This document shows positions 25,891 through 34,423 of a stretch of 64,000 nucleotides of DNA, piece after piece. A program made the translations under genes and the position numbers. Positions within the stretch are counted from its first letter, which is position 1. Every line of letters begins with the position of its first letter. This DNA is from CAYMAZ01 sp964388575 (GTDB lineage Bacteria; Bacteroidota; Bacteroidia; Bacteroidales; DTU049), in assembly GCA_964388575.1 (NCBI GenBank), contig CAYMAZ010000002.1, positions 73,695 through 137,694 of the forward strand, read 5' to 3'. Below the pieces are notes generated by a model that saw only the letters and a program-made list of their open reading frames with translations, made no database searches and was not told where the DNA came from.

Positions 25891-25899
25891 GCAAATATA
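25891..25899 (-). promoter_or_regulatory. -7 box for the antiporter gene
   Basis: TATATTTGC on the minus strand, 31 bases before the ATG at 25859. The region to 26006 is a divergent promoter region. Confidence 0.55.
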
Positions 25900-25997
25900 T
25901 GGAGAAGATTTCAATTTTGATACCATCCAACATAATTTAATATTCCTGCAATCTCCCTTATTATGAAGAAAAAATTATACCAAAAACGATTATTCAC

Positions 25998-26006
25998 TAA
26001 ATTTGC
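25998..26006 (+). promoter_or_regulatory. -7 box for the polyprenyl synthase gene
   Basis: TAAATTTGC, full consensus, ending 9 bases before the ATG at 26015. The in-frame TTG at 26003 lies within this box and so cannot be the start. Confidence 0.6.
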
Positions 26007-26014
26007 AACGGGTC

Positions 26015-26998
26015 ATGATGAAACCACAAATAAATATCAATTCTGTTTTTACAACTGTTGAAGCTGAGATGCTTCAATTCAGAAAGGAGTTTGACAAACT
26101 TATCAGCACCGATGTTAAATTTCTGAAACTCATTCTGAAATATTTATTTAAAAAACGGGGAAAACAAATCCGGCCATTATTTGTGATCCTTTCTGCGGGT
26201 TTGTGCGGAGATATTCAACAAAAAACATACAGAGCTGCGGCCTTGATTGAGTTATTGCACACTGCTACCCTGGTTCATGACGATGTGGTTGATGAAGCTG
26301 ATTACAGAAGAGGAATGTTTACTGTCAATGCACTCTGGAAAAACAAAGCGGCCGTATTGCTCGGAGATTATCTGCTGGCGACTGGCCTACTTACCGCACT
26401 TGACAATGACTATTTTCAGCTATTAAAGTATGTGGCCCAGGCAACCAGGAAAATGAGTGAAGGTGAACTCTGGCAGATTCAGAAAGCACGAAAAATGAAA
26501 CCCGATGAAAATTCTTACTACCAGATTATTGAGTATAAAACGGCTGTCCTTTTTGCCGTGAGCTTCCAATGTGGCGCTTATACCGCAGGTGCTGACGACA
26601 AAACCATGGACATTCTGTATCAGGTCGGACTCAACTCCGGAATTGCCTTTCAGATTAAAGATGATATCCTGGATTTTAGTCCTGGGGATACAGGAAAAAA
26701 AGCCTATACCGACCTGAAAGAACAAAAGCTTACTCTCCCTGTAATCCATGCGCTCAACAACTCCTCTTCAGCCGAAGCAATGAAATACAGAAGAATAATC
26801 AGGCAAATCAGAAAAAAGAACCGTACTACCGAATCTGTGTTGAAATGGCTCCATGATAAAGGAAGCATTGAATATGCTTCTCAGAAAATGGAAGAATACC
26901 GCCAGAATTCAATATCACTTCTTCACACACTACCACCTGATAAATATCGAGATTTGATCGAACAGACAATAAATTATTTAACCATACGTAATTATTAA
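26015..26998 (+). CDS. Polyprenyl (octaprenyl-type) diphosphate synthase
   Basis: 327 residues; the start is ATG 26015 or the adjoining ATG 26018, chosen because the promoter box overlaps any earlier start. Both aspartate-rich motifs of trans-prenyltransferases are present: the first in 'TATLVHDDVVDEADYRRG', the second in 'AFQIKDDILDF'. 'KKRGKQIRPLFVILSA' is the usual lysine/arginine segment that binds isopentenyl diphosphate. The length and small residues before the first motif suggest a long-chain product such as the side chain of menaquinone, but chain length cannot be fixed by eye. Eighteen bases separate it from the MORN-repeat gene, so they may share a transcript. Confidence 0.88.
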   Translation: MMKPQININSVFTTVEAEMLQFRKEFDKLISTDVKFLKLILKYLFKKRGKQIRPLFVILSAGLCGDIQQKTYRAAALIELLHTATLVHDDVVDEADYRRGMFTVNALWKNKAAVLLGDYLLATGLLTALDNDYFQLLKYVAQATRKMSEGELWQIQKARKMKPDENSYYQIIEYKTAVLFAVSFQCGAYTAGADDKTMDILYQVGLNSGIAFQIKDDILDFSPGDTGKKAYTDLKEQKLTLPVIHALNNSSSAEAMKYRRIIRQIRKKNRTTESVLKWLHDKGSIEYASQKMEEYRQNSISLLHTLPPDKYRDLIEQTINYLTIRNY

Positions 26999-27016
26999 AT
27001 ATTCAACTCAATCAAT

Positions 27017-28807
27017 ATGAAAGGTTTGCCATTCTTTGTTTCTCTTGTTTTAATTTCTTCTATCAGTTTTGCACAGCAAAAACCCTTAAAGGTGACTGAA
27101 TACTGGTTTAAAAAACAAAAAAAAACCGAAGGGTTTATGGTTGACAGCCTGAAAACAGGCCTTTGGACTTACTGGTTTGACAACGGAAATATTGAGTCAC
27201 AGGGAAAATACGAGCAGGGAAACAAAACTGGAAACTGGAAATATTATCACAAAAACGGAGACCTGAGACTCGAAGAGGATATTGAAAACGGAAAAAGTAT
27301 TTCATACCACATATATCCATCACAAAAAGAATGGGAAGGGGATATTGTTGACGGACAAAGGCATGGCACCTGGAAATTCTGGTATCAGGATGGGAAACCA
27401 TTGTCTGTCCAGCATTATGACAAAGGAACATACATTGGGGAATGGCAATACTGGTTTCCAAACGGTAAAATCTGGAAAACCATAAATACAACCAACGGAC
27501 CTGTCGTTATCTGGGATTCACTTGGATATAAAGTGGAAGAATGGATTGTTAGAGAAAGTATGAAAAACGGTTTATATAAAGCATATTTCCCCAACGGCGA
27601 TATCATGGAAACTCTCAATTTTGTCGATGATAAAATGCAAGGAGAATGGAAATTGTATCACGGAAACGGTGCTCTTGCCGGAATAGGAACTTTTGAGAAT
27701 GATCAGAAAACAGGAATATGGAAGTATTATTATGAAAACGGAAATGACTGGAAAATCCTGAACATCCAAAACGGACCATGTGAAGTGTATTATCTAAACA
27801 AACAAATCAAACAGAAATATTCTGTTTCAGACGGTGAAATTGAAGGAGAATTTAATGAATGGCATCCAAACGGTCAGCTCAGGGAGAAATCCACATACAG
27901 CAAGGGAAAAAAGAATGGATTGAGTAAAATATATTATGATACGAAGCAAATCGAGTTTGAGGGAACCTTTGTCAACGATTCTCTACACGGATACGCACGA
28001 TGGTGGTATCCTGACGGGAATCCCGAAATGGAAGGCAACATGGAAATGGATAAACATCAGGGAGTCTGGAAGTTCTATCATCCCGGAAACATCATCGGAA
28101 GTACCGGCACATTTCATAATGGATTGCAACATGGGAACTGGGAATATTTTTATGAAACAGGTGAAAAATGGAAATCAGGAAAATTTGAAAACGGTAAAAG
28201 AGAGGGGCCCTGGATTGCATGGTTTGAAAGCGGACAAAAACAAAGAGAAGGAAATTTTACTGATGACATGGAACATGGTCTCTGGACAAGTTATTATGAA
28301 AACGGACAAGTCAAAGATAAAGGCTATTTTAAAGCCGGAATAATGGACGGACAATGGATCGGCTATTATCCTGACGGATTGTTGAAATATCAAACAAATT
28401 ATCAGAATGGAATCAGACACGGAAGTTCTGTGTTTTACACACAAAACGGACATAAACTTTTTGAAGGGAGTTACAATATGGGCCAACGCAATGGATTCTG
28501 GACAGAATATCAGGAAAACGGCAAACCCTTTGAATCTGGTTTTTACAAAAATGAGTTTAAAGAAGGTAAATGGACATTCTTCGATCGTAACGGAAACAAA
28601 TTCAGGGAACAGTTGTTTGAATCCGGACGACCCAACGGAATGTTTACTGAATATCACTTTAACGGAAAAAAGGCTCAGGAAGGATCATTTGCCAACGGTG
28701 TAAAAATCGGAAAATGGACATTCTGGGATGATAAGGGAACACTAATTCAGACTCTTGAATTTGATGATCAGGGTAAAAGAATTATTAAATTGCCAGCAAA
28801 TAAATAA
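27017..28807 (+). CDS. Secreted MORN-repeat protein (YwqK-like)
   Basis: 596 residues. A signal peptide (MKGLPFFVSLVLISSISFAQ) is followed by more than twenty tandem units of about 23 residues of the form 'G.W.YY..NG....G.Y..G...'. These are MORN-variant repeats such as 'GKYEQGNKTGNWKYYHKNG' and 'GNFTDDMEHGLWTSYYENG'. They extend to the C-terminus with no other domain and no T9SS sorting domain. Bacteroidota have many such proteins, often auto-named 'YwqK family antitoxin'. That name has no support here because no toxin gene lies beside it. The likely location is periplasm or outer membrane; the role is unknown. Confidence 0.85.
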   Translation: MKGLPFFVSLVLISSISFAQQKPLKVTEYWFKKQKKTEGFMVDSLKTGLWTYWFDNGNIESQGKYEQGNKTGNWKYYHKNGDLRLEEDIENGKSISYHIYPSQKEWEGDIVDGQRHGTWKFWYQDGKPLSVQHYDKGTYIGEWQYWFPNGKIWKTINTTNGPVVIWDSLGYKVEEWIVRESMKNGLYKAYFPNGDIMETLNFVDDKMQGEWKLYHGNGALAGIGTFENDQKTGIWKYYYENGNDWKILNIQNGPCEVYYLNKQIKQKYSVSDGEIEGEFNEWHPNGQLREKSTYSKGKKNGLSKIYYDTKQIEFEGTFVNDSLHGYARWWYPDGNPEMEGNMEMDKHQGVWKFYHPGNIIGSTGTFHNGLQHGNWEYFYETGEKWKSGKFENGKREGPWIAWFESGQKQREGNFTDDMEHGLWTSYYENGQVKDKGYFKAGIMDGQWIGYYPDGLLKYQTNYQNGIRHGSSVFYTQNGHKLFEGSYNMGQRNGFWTEYQENGKPFESGFYKNEFKEGKWTFFDRNGNKFREQLFESGRPNGMFTEYHFNGKKAQEGSFANGVKIGKWTFWDDKGTLIQTLEFDDQGKRIIKLPANK

Positions 28808-29065
28808 CCAACTTTTTTCCTTTTATCATCTTCTGTAAATTTAAATTATAACTCATGTAATAAGACCCCTTATAAAAAAAGTTCTCTGCTGTTCAATCTG
28901 TCCATAACAACAGTGACCCTGAAGTACAAGAAAAAATAAAACATAATGCTCCTCATTGTTCAAGCGAAATCTGATTTTATTGAAGCTTAATTGCACATAT
29001 CATTATTGATTACATTTTTAGAAAATGTATTTGAAAAAAACATTGTAAATTGCAAAAAAATTCAG
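28808..29065. other. Intergenic region before the lytic transglycosylase gene
   Basis: 258 AT-rich bases with no gene that I can support. A weak -7-like TAAATTGC is present near 29046-29053, shortly before the ATG at 29066. Confidence 0.35.
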
Positions 29066-30660
29066 ATGGAAAGAAAAGCTTTTTTGCATGCATTCTATCT
29101 GCTACTGGCACTTCTGGTTTCAGGCTTATTAATAATCGTCATATTGAAAACTGAAAAAGCCGGAAAAGTAAAACATCAACATGTAGCCGAAAAAATTTGT
29201 ATTGATCTGGATCAGATTCTTGAACGCGGAAGAATTGATGTCAGTCTGGGGTATAACTCCCTGAATTATTACATCCTGCATGGAAAACCATCAGGATTTC
29301 AGTTTGAACTGGCACGTTATTTTGCAAATTATCTGGGAGTTGAACTGAACATTTGGGTAACCAATGACATTCATCAGGCCACACAAGCTCTGCTTGAAGG
29401 TAAAATTGACATAGTTTGTGCAGATCTGACTTTAATACTCGGCAGATTCGGTAACGACATTGTTTTTACTGAACCATATGCCACTGTGAGCCAGGTTATT
29501 GTTCAAAACAAATTAAATCCGCGCCATAGTCTTGTTCAAGAACCATCACAGCTAAGGGGTAAAACAATCTATATCCCCCGTGGAACGATTTTTAAAAACA
29601 TCATCCGTAAGGAAACTCGCAACTTGTTGCCTGAAACCTTTGTTGTGGAAGTTCCTGAGTTTGGATCAGAGCAATTAATTGATGCTGTTGCTGAGGGAAA
29701 AATCAGTTTTACAGTTGCAGATCTGCATCTTGCACGTTACCATCAGGCCCTTTATAAAAACATTGATACAAAATTTAAAATCGGTTCAGAAAAACCACTG
29801 GCATGGTGTATGAGAAAAAAATCACCTCAGTTATTGGATGCGTTTAACAACTGGATTCAGGATTTCAAAACTACAAGGCAGTTTAAATATCTATATCACC
29901 GTTATTTTATCAATCCCTGGAAAGAAGCGTTCGATGGCCTTGGCGATCTCGGAGCGCGGTGCGAGCACCGTGTCGAGCTCACACCGCAGGAGCACGGCAA
30001 GGTCGTCGCGCGCGGCAAAGGCTGAGGGGTCCGACGTGAGCACGGCGGGCCGGCCCGTCCGCGAGGTGCTGAAGGGAAGCGGCGTCCGCAACGNNNNNNN
30101 NNNATTTCTCGGTAAAGCAAGGAAGTATTTCTCCTTATGACGATGTAATAAAAAAATACAGCAAAGAAATTGGGTGGGACTGGAGACTTGTGGCAGCGCT
30201 GATTTATGAAGAATCAAAATTCAGACATGATCTCTATTCCTATTCAGGAGCATTCGGCATTATGCAACTGATGCCTGTAACTGCTGAACACTTTGGCGTA
30301 GACACTGCATCACCACCCGAAGATCACATCAAAGCCGGAATAAAATTCTTAAAGCGAATGGATGATAATTTGCAATATGCTGTCCCCGACTCTGTCGAAC
30401 GCAAGAAATTTGTTCTTGCTGGATACAACCTTGGTGAAGGACATATCTGGGATGCAATAGCACTTGCAGAAAAACACAATAAAAACTCTCAACTGTGGGA
30501 TAATCATGTTGAATATTATCTTATTGCAAAAAGTCAAAGCAAATTTTATCTTGATGAGGTTGTACAACACGGATATTGTAAGGGATCAATCACTTCAATG
30601 TTTGTCAGGAATATCATGGAAAGATATGACCATTATAAAAATGCATTTCCTGAACACTAA
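29066..30660 (+). CDS. mltF: MltF-like membrane-bound lytic murein transglycosylase (broken by foreign DNA and an assembly gap)
   Basis: The native 5' part (29066 to about 29925) encodes a membrane anchor (about 10-30) and a periplasmic solute-binding protein type 3 domain: 'RIDVSLGYNSLNYYILHGKPSGFQFELARYFANYLGVEL', 'KIDIVCADLTL', 'FTEPYATVSQVIVQN'. It ends 'FKYLYHRYFINPWK'. After foreign DNA and ten Ns, the native 3' part resumes by 30109 in another frame with 'ISPYDDVIKKYSKEIGWDW' and the SLT domain 'AALIYEESKFRHDLYSYSGAFGIMQLMP', where the Glu of 'EES' is the catalytic acid. This is the MltF architecture, which cleaves peptidoglycan glycan strands to 1,6-anhydro products. The start is ATG 29066 rather than an upstream TTG. 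In the genome the gene is presumably intact. Confidence 0.85.
29926..30093 (-). other. Foreign GC-rich fragment (assembly chimera), encodes part of a GspE/PilB-type N-terminal domain
   Basis: About 165 bases with a GC content near 70 percent in a window of high-30s GC; the left edge is approximate. On the minus strand the fragment reads as a coherent GC-rich protein: 'TGRPAVLTSDPSAFAARDDL' then 'AVLLRCELDTVLAPRSEIAKAIER'. This matches the MshEN/GspE N-terminal pattern of type II secretion and type IV pilus ATPases from high-GC bacteria ('..ADP....DDL..L.G.....VLAP..EI..AI.R'). It abuts ten Ns and splits the MltF gene, so it is best explained as a mis-joined contig. Confidence 0.8.
30094..30103. 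other. Assembly gap (10 N)
   Basis: Ten Ns directly following the foreign fragment inside the MltF gene. The true content and length are unknown. Confidence 0.97.
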
Positions 30661-30715
30661 AATGAACAAGTGTGCCAAATGCTGAATAATCGATAATTCT
30701 GATAAGCTTTTTTGA

Positions 30716-31363
30716 TCAGGCAGTTGTATCAACATTTTTCCAATATGCATTATCATCATCCGGTTCATCGTCATCATCTTCCCCATCATTGATCACAGGT
30801 TTGTATGTCTCAAGCAGTTCATATTTGTAAAAATATGCAAGCACTATTCCAGCCAGAAATCCCGTCAGGTGACCTTCCCACGACTGCTGGATATCTATCG
30901 GAAAAATTCCCCAGACAATGCTCCCGTATAAAAAAGCGATCAGAAGTGAAACAGCAATATGCCTTTTTTCCTTTAAAATGACTCCTGCAAAAAAAATGAA
31001 CGATGCCATTCCATATATCATGGCACTAGCTCCAATATGATAGGATGGTCGCGCAAAAACCCATGTCCATAAACCAGATGTTAACCAAAGCAACAGAACA
31101 ATCCGGATAAAAAATCTATTGTAAAAATGATATAAAAATGTAACCAGCACAATCAAAGGAACAGTATTGTTGAGAATATGTTTTAAATCACCATGTATAA
31201 GCGGCATAGATACAATCCCGATCAGTCCCTGCAGGGTTCTCGGAAATAATCCTAAGTTCCACAAATTGAGATTGAAATAATTATCAGCAAAAAACGTAAA
31301 CCAAATAATACCTGTCATCAAAATGGCAGGCATAAAAATTGATAACAGATTTTTTTTTCTCAT
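30716..31363 (-). CDS. Rhomboid-family intramembrane serine protease
   Basis: 215 residues with six hydrophobic segments. Rhomboid hallmarks: 'PLIHGDLKHILNNTVPL' (H and LNN of TM2), 'SYHIGASAMIYGMASF' with the catalytic Ser of GASxxxxG, and 'SWEGHLTGFLAGIVLAYF' with the catalytic His. The C-terminus is a strongly acidic cytoplasmic tail (DGEDDDDEPDDDN). A TTG at 31399 would add 12 residues, but the ATG at 31363 is preferred; an imperfect -7 box TATCTTTAC lies at 31388-31396. The gene diverges from the S41 protease gene and converges with MltF. Confidence 0.88.
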   Translation of the reverse strand: MRKKNLLSIFMPAILMTGIIWFTFFADNYFNLNLWNLGLFPRTLQGLIGIVSMPLIHGDLKHILNNTVPLIVLVTFLYHFYNRFFIRIVLLLWLTSGLWTWVFARPSYHIGASAMIYGMASFIFFAGVILKEKRHIAVSLLIAFLYGSIVWGIFPIDIQQSWEGHLTGFLAGIVLAYFYKYELLETYKPVINDGEDDDDEPDDDNAYWKNVDTTA

Positions 31364-31429
31364 AATCCGGTTTCGTCGAAAACTCCGGTAAAGATACAAT
31401 GAAATCTCCGGTTATGCCGTTTAAAATTG

Positions 31430-31437
31430 TAATTTTG
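31430..31437 (+). promoter_or_regulatory. -7 box for the S41 protease gene
   Basis: TAATTTTG, full TAnnTTTG match, 22 bases before the ATG at 31460. Confidence 0.5.
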
Positions 31438-31459
31438 TTTAAGTAAATATTAGAGTTCT

Positions 31460-33046
31460 ATGAGACAAAGATTTTTTTTGCTACTCGCTTTCAACCTTCT
31501 GTTCATTTCAATCTATGCACAGAGGGAAACTAATTTCACCTATGAACATAAGTTCTTACGCACAGTACAGTTGTTAAAAACAGCCTATGTCGACTCTGTC
31601 GATATGAACAATGTTGTGGAGCACGGGATCAAAATGATGCTTGAACACCTTGACCCGCATTCAGTTTACATGACACCTGATGAGATTAAAAGAGCAAATG
31701 AACCTCTTCAGGGCAACTTCGAGGGTGTCGGAATTCAGTTTCAGGTTATTCGCGATACTGTGAATGTGATATCAACCATATCCGGTGGCCCCTCCGAAGA
31801 AGCAGGTCTAATGGCAGGAGACAAAATAGTGGAAATTGATGGTTTACCATTTGTGGGGTCAGTTGTGACCAATACCACCGTTGCTGAAAAATTACGTGGA
31901 AAAAAGGGAACAAAAGTGCTGATCGGAATTGTAAGACCTCCCTCTGATAAAATATTGTCCTTTGAAATTATTCGTGATAAAATTCCCATTTACAGCATTG
32001 ATGCTTCTTTCATGCTTGACGAAAATACCGGTTACATTAAAGTTAACCGTTTTTCTGGTACAACCATGGATGAATTTGCAAATTCCATGGAAAAACTCAA
32101 TAAAATGAATATGCAAAACCTGATCCTTGACCTGAGAAACAATTCCGGAGGACTGCTGAGAACTGCAATTGATCTCGCGGATCAGTTTTTCGATAGTGAC
32201 AAACTTATTGTATATACTGACGGGTTAAACATGAACGGGGAAAAGTATTATTCCACTTCAGGCGGATTATTCAAGTCAGGAAAACTGATAGTTCTTATTG
32301 ATCAGGGATCTGCATCAGCAAGTGAAATCGTTTCAGGTGCTATTCAGGACTGGGATAGAGGAGTCATTGTTGGAAGAAGATCATATGGAAAAGGTCTTGT
32401 ACAAAAACCCTACAATTACCCTGACGGATCAGCGATACGACTGACAATTGCCAGATACTACACTCCAACAGGCAGATGTATCCAAAAACCCTATGATGAT
32501 GATAAGAAAAAATATTTGAGTGAACTCAATGATCGCCTGGAAAAAGGTGAATTTGTTAACATCGATTCTCTAACTTTTCCAGATTCACTTATGTATACAA
32601 CTCCTTCAGGACGCCAAGTATACGGTGGAGGCGGAATCATGCCCGATGTGTTTGTCCCTTTCGATACAACCCGTCTTAGTGATTACTATGTTGAACTGTC
32701 CCGAAAGAATATTTTCAACCAGTTTATTGCTGACTATCTGCAAAACAATCGTAAATCCCTAAAAAAAGACTATCCCACAATCGAAGAATTTAAAAAGGGT
32801 GTGATTCCAATGACAGAACAAATTGTCAATGAAATTGTCAAATATGCTCGCGATCAGGGAATTGATGAAACAGAAATGAAAGAGGACACAAGAAAATTTA
32901 TGGGTTATGTTCTTGTCGGACTTATTGCCCGTAACCTGTATGACCAGGAAGCCTATTTCAGAGTGTTGATCGATATTGATGAAGAAGTAAAAAGAGCACT
33001 AGAGATACTTTCTTCCGATGAGTACATCAAAATTTTGAACGAATAA
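31460..33046 (+). CDS. S41-family carboxy-terminal processing protease (CtpA/Prc-like)
   Basis: 528 residues with an N-terminal signal peptide ending near 'ISIYAQ'. A PDZ domain spans about 70-160 ('NFEGVGIQFQVIRDTVNVISTISGGPSEEAGLMAGDKIVEIDG'). The S41 catalytic domain follows: 'GYIKVNRFSGTTMDEF', 'NLILDLRNNSGGLL', the nucleophile segment 'DQGSASASEIVSGA', and the general-base lysine in 'RRSYGKGLVQ'. It degrades or trims exported proteins from their C-terminus in the periplasm. About 120 residues after the catalytic core form a helical tail that is common in Bacteroidota members. A strong terminator follows directly. Confidence 0.92.
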   Translation: MRQRFFLLLAFNLLFISIYAQRETNFTYEHKFLRTVQLLKTAYVDSVDMNNVVEHGIKMMLEHLDPHSVYMTPDEIKRANEPLQGNFEGVGIQFQVIRDTVNVISTISGGPSEEAGLMAGDKIVEIDGLPFVGSVVTNTTVAEKLRGKKGTKVLIGIVRPPSDKILSFEIIRDKIPIYSIDASFMLDENTGYIKVNRFSGTTMDEFANSMEKLNKMNMQNLILDLRNNSGGLLRTAIDLADQFFDSDKLIVYTDGLNMNGEKYYSTSGGLFKSGKLIVLIDQGSASASEIVSGAIQDWDRGVIVGRRSYGKGLVQKPYNYPDGSAIRLTIARYYTPTGRCIQKPYDDDKKKYLSELNDRLEKGEFVNIDSLTFPDSLMYTTPSGRQVYGGGGIMPDVFVPFDTTRLSDYYVELSRKNIFNQFIADYLQNNRKSLKKDYPTIEEFKKGVIPMTEQIVNEIVKYARDQGIDETEMKEDTRKFMGYVLVGLIARNLYDQEAYFRVLIDIDEEVKRALEILSSDEYIKILNE

Positions 33047-33047
33047 A

Positions 33048-33084
33048 AAAAGAGGCTGTCAAATTTCAAAACAGCCTCTTTTTG
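33048..33084. terminator. Bidirectional intrinsic terminator between S41 protease and SSB genes
   Basis: A perfect 11-bp stem AAAGAGGCTGT / ACAGCCTCTTT with an 11-base loop and a T run on one side and an A run on the other, so it can stop transcription from both converging genes. Confidence 0.85.
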
Positions 33085-33103
33085 TAGCAGAAGTGAATCA
33101 ATC

Positions 33104-33442
33104 CTAGTCTTCTTTCGGAATAACTTCAAATTCATTTACAATGATTTCAGTCACGTAACGTTTTTCACCTGACTTTGATTCATAGTTCCGATAGTTGATC
33201 TTGCCGGTAACTGAAACACGGGAACCCTTCTTTATCTCCTCACCCGCTTTTTTTGCATTGTCATTCCACAACACAATGTTGTGCCATGATGTATTGCTTT
33301 GCCAATCACCATTTTTATCACGATAATTCTCGCTTGTGGCAAGTGAAAAACTTGCTAGACTTATGCCGCTTCTGATTTCGCGTACCTCAGCATCACGGCC
33401 GGCATACCCAATCAATTCTACTTTGTTGATGTTTGTTTTCAT
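33104..33442 (-). CDS. ssb: Short single-stranded DNA-binding protein (copy 1)
   Basis: 112 residues forming one OB-fold: 'NKVELIGYAGRDAEVREI', 'SLATSENYRDKNGDWQSNTSWHNIVLWN', 'KGSRVSVTGKINYRNYESKSGEKRYVTEIIVNEFEVI'. It ends a few residues after the OB fold ('PKED') and lacks the long flexible linker and the conserved acidic tip (DDDIPF type) with which normal SSB recruits repair and replication partners. It is about 50 percent identical by eye to its neighbour at 33503-33850. A standard full-length SSB is expected elsewhere in the genome. Candidate roles are a specialised SSB for recombination or uptake; this is inference. Confidence 0.88.
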   Translation of the reverse strand: MKTNINKVELIGYAGRDAEVREIRSGISLASFSLATSENYRDKNGDWQSNTSWHNIVLWNDNAKKAGEEIKKGSRVSVTGKINYRNYESKSGEKRYVTEIIVNEFEVIPKED

Positions 33443-33502
33443 AATTCTTATTAATTAATGTTTTTAGAAAATTTATTGTTTTTAATGTTTAAAAATAAAT
33501 CG

Positions 33503-33850
33503 TTATTCTGCAAGGATTGTCCGTGGGATGATTTTACATTCGTGTGCAACAATATCTGTGAAGTATTTCTTCTCACCGTCAGCCATCTGCAACACCCTGT
33601 AATCTATCTTTCCAGTAATGCATACACGATCGCCTTTTTTAACATTCGCAACAAGCTCTTCAGCGCGTTGATTCCACATAATTACGTTGTGCCAGGTTGT
33701 GTTGCTGACCCAGTTACCGTCCTTGTCTCTGTAGTTTTCACTGGTGGCAACTCTCAGTTTTGCAAGCTTTGCACTGTTGGATAATTCAACAATTTCAGGA
33801 TCCATACCTGCGAATCCGATTAATTCTACTTTGTTCATGTTTGTTTTCAT
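33503..33850 (-). CDS. ssb: Short single-stranded DNA-binding protein (copy 2)
   Basis: 115 residues from the ATG at 33850, where 'MKTNMNKVELIGFAG' mirrors 'MKTNINKVELIGYAG' of the neighbour; a 28-residue upward extension is not supported. Single OB-fold with 'VATSENYRDKDGNWVSNTTWHNVIMWN' and 'KKGDRVCITGKIDYRV'. The C-terminus is 'KIIPRTILAE', again without linker or acidic tip. It lies 60 bases upstream of copy 1 on the same strand, with no terminator between, so the pair is probably one transcript and arose by tandem duplication. Confidence 0.87.
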   Translation of the reverse strand: MKTNMNKVELIGFAGMDPEIVELSNSAKLAKLRVATSENYRDKDGNWVSNTTWHNVIMWNQRAEELVANVKKGDRVCITGKIDYRVLQMADGEKKYFTDIVAHECKIIPRTILAE

Positions 33851-34036
33851 AGTTGTAAAAATTGAGATTAAATTTAGTTTTGTTTTGATTTTCAACAATT
33901 CGTTTGAGTTGATTTTGAAACGTTTCTCCGGCAAAATAACAACCTACTGTTAATCCAAGACGGAGTTTAAGCATTTACTTACGGAAGTTTTCCGTTTAAA
34001 ACGAAAATTAATCGTGTATAATCGGATAAAAACGAT

Positions 34037-34044
34037 TATTTTTG
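34037..34044 (+). promoter_or_regulatory. -7 box for the zinc-ribbon protein gene
   Basis: TATTTTTG, full TAnnTTTG match. The alternative TTG start at 34042 lies inside it, so translation starts at ATG 34057. Confidence 0.55.
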
Positions 34045-34056
34045 AAGAAAAAAGTT

Positions 34057-34407
34057 ATGGAACAACGTGTATGCCTTGAGTGTAAACAGCCATTAACAGG
34101 TCGTGCAGATAAAAAATTCTGTGATGATCAGTGCAGAAGCACATACAATAATCGGATGAATTCCAACAAATCAGGTTTGATGCGGCAAATTAATTCAATA
34201 CTGAGAAAAAACAGACAAGTCCTTGCAGAATCATGTCCAGAAGGAAAAAGTAAAATCAAAAAAGAAAAAATCATTTCAAAAGGATTCAATACAAAATACC
34301 ACACTCATATTTACACAACAAGAGAAGGATCTGTCTACCATTATTGCTATGACTATGGCTGGCTTCAGTTAGACAACGATTTTATTCTGATTGTCAGAAA
34401 TGAATAG
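34057..34407 (+). CDS. Small zinc-ribbon protein conserved in Bacteroidota, function unknown
   Basis: 116 residues. The N-terminus carries a four-cysteine zinc ribbon, 'CLECKQPLTGRADKKFCDDQC', followed by 'RSTYNNRMN' and a basic helical region 'INSILRKNRQVLAE'. The C-terminal half is a small beta-rich segment ('KYHTHIYTTREGSVYHYCYDYGWLQL'). I recognise this arrangement as a widespread unnamed family in Bacteroidota; no biochemical role is known to me. The ribbon plus basic stretch suggests nucleic-acid binding. It lies divergently from the tandem SSB genes. Confidence 0.75.
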   Translation: MEQRVCLECKQPLTGRADKKFCDDQCRSTYNNRMNSNKSGLMRQINSILRKNRQVLAESCPEGKSKIKKEKIISKGFNTKYHTHIYTTREGSVYHYCYDYGWLQLDNDFILIVRNE

Positions 34408-34423
34408 ATATCTTGCTAATAAA

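Noticed and set aside
28175..28657. Minus-strand frame of about 160 codons inside the MORN gene
   Set aside because: Antisense shadow of a repeated coding sequence; composition has no protein-like pattern and no promoter box is seen.
27017..28807. Tandem repeats that could suggest a CRISPR array or DNA satellite
   Set aside because: The periodicity is at protein level (MORN units) with divergent DNA; there are no identical direct repeats with spacers.
29926..30093. Horizontal transfer of a secretion ATPase gene
   Set aside because: Only about 55 codons are present, it lacks both ends, it interrupts an essential-type gene mid-domain and touches an N run; a mis-assembly is far simpler.
29891..30217. 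Minus-strand frame of about 108 codons across the MltF break
   Set aside because: Only the middle part (about 29930-30093) is real coding sequence, and it belongs to foreign GC-rich DNA; both ends are native MltF read backwards.
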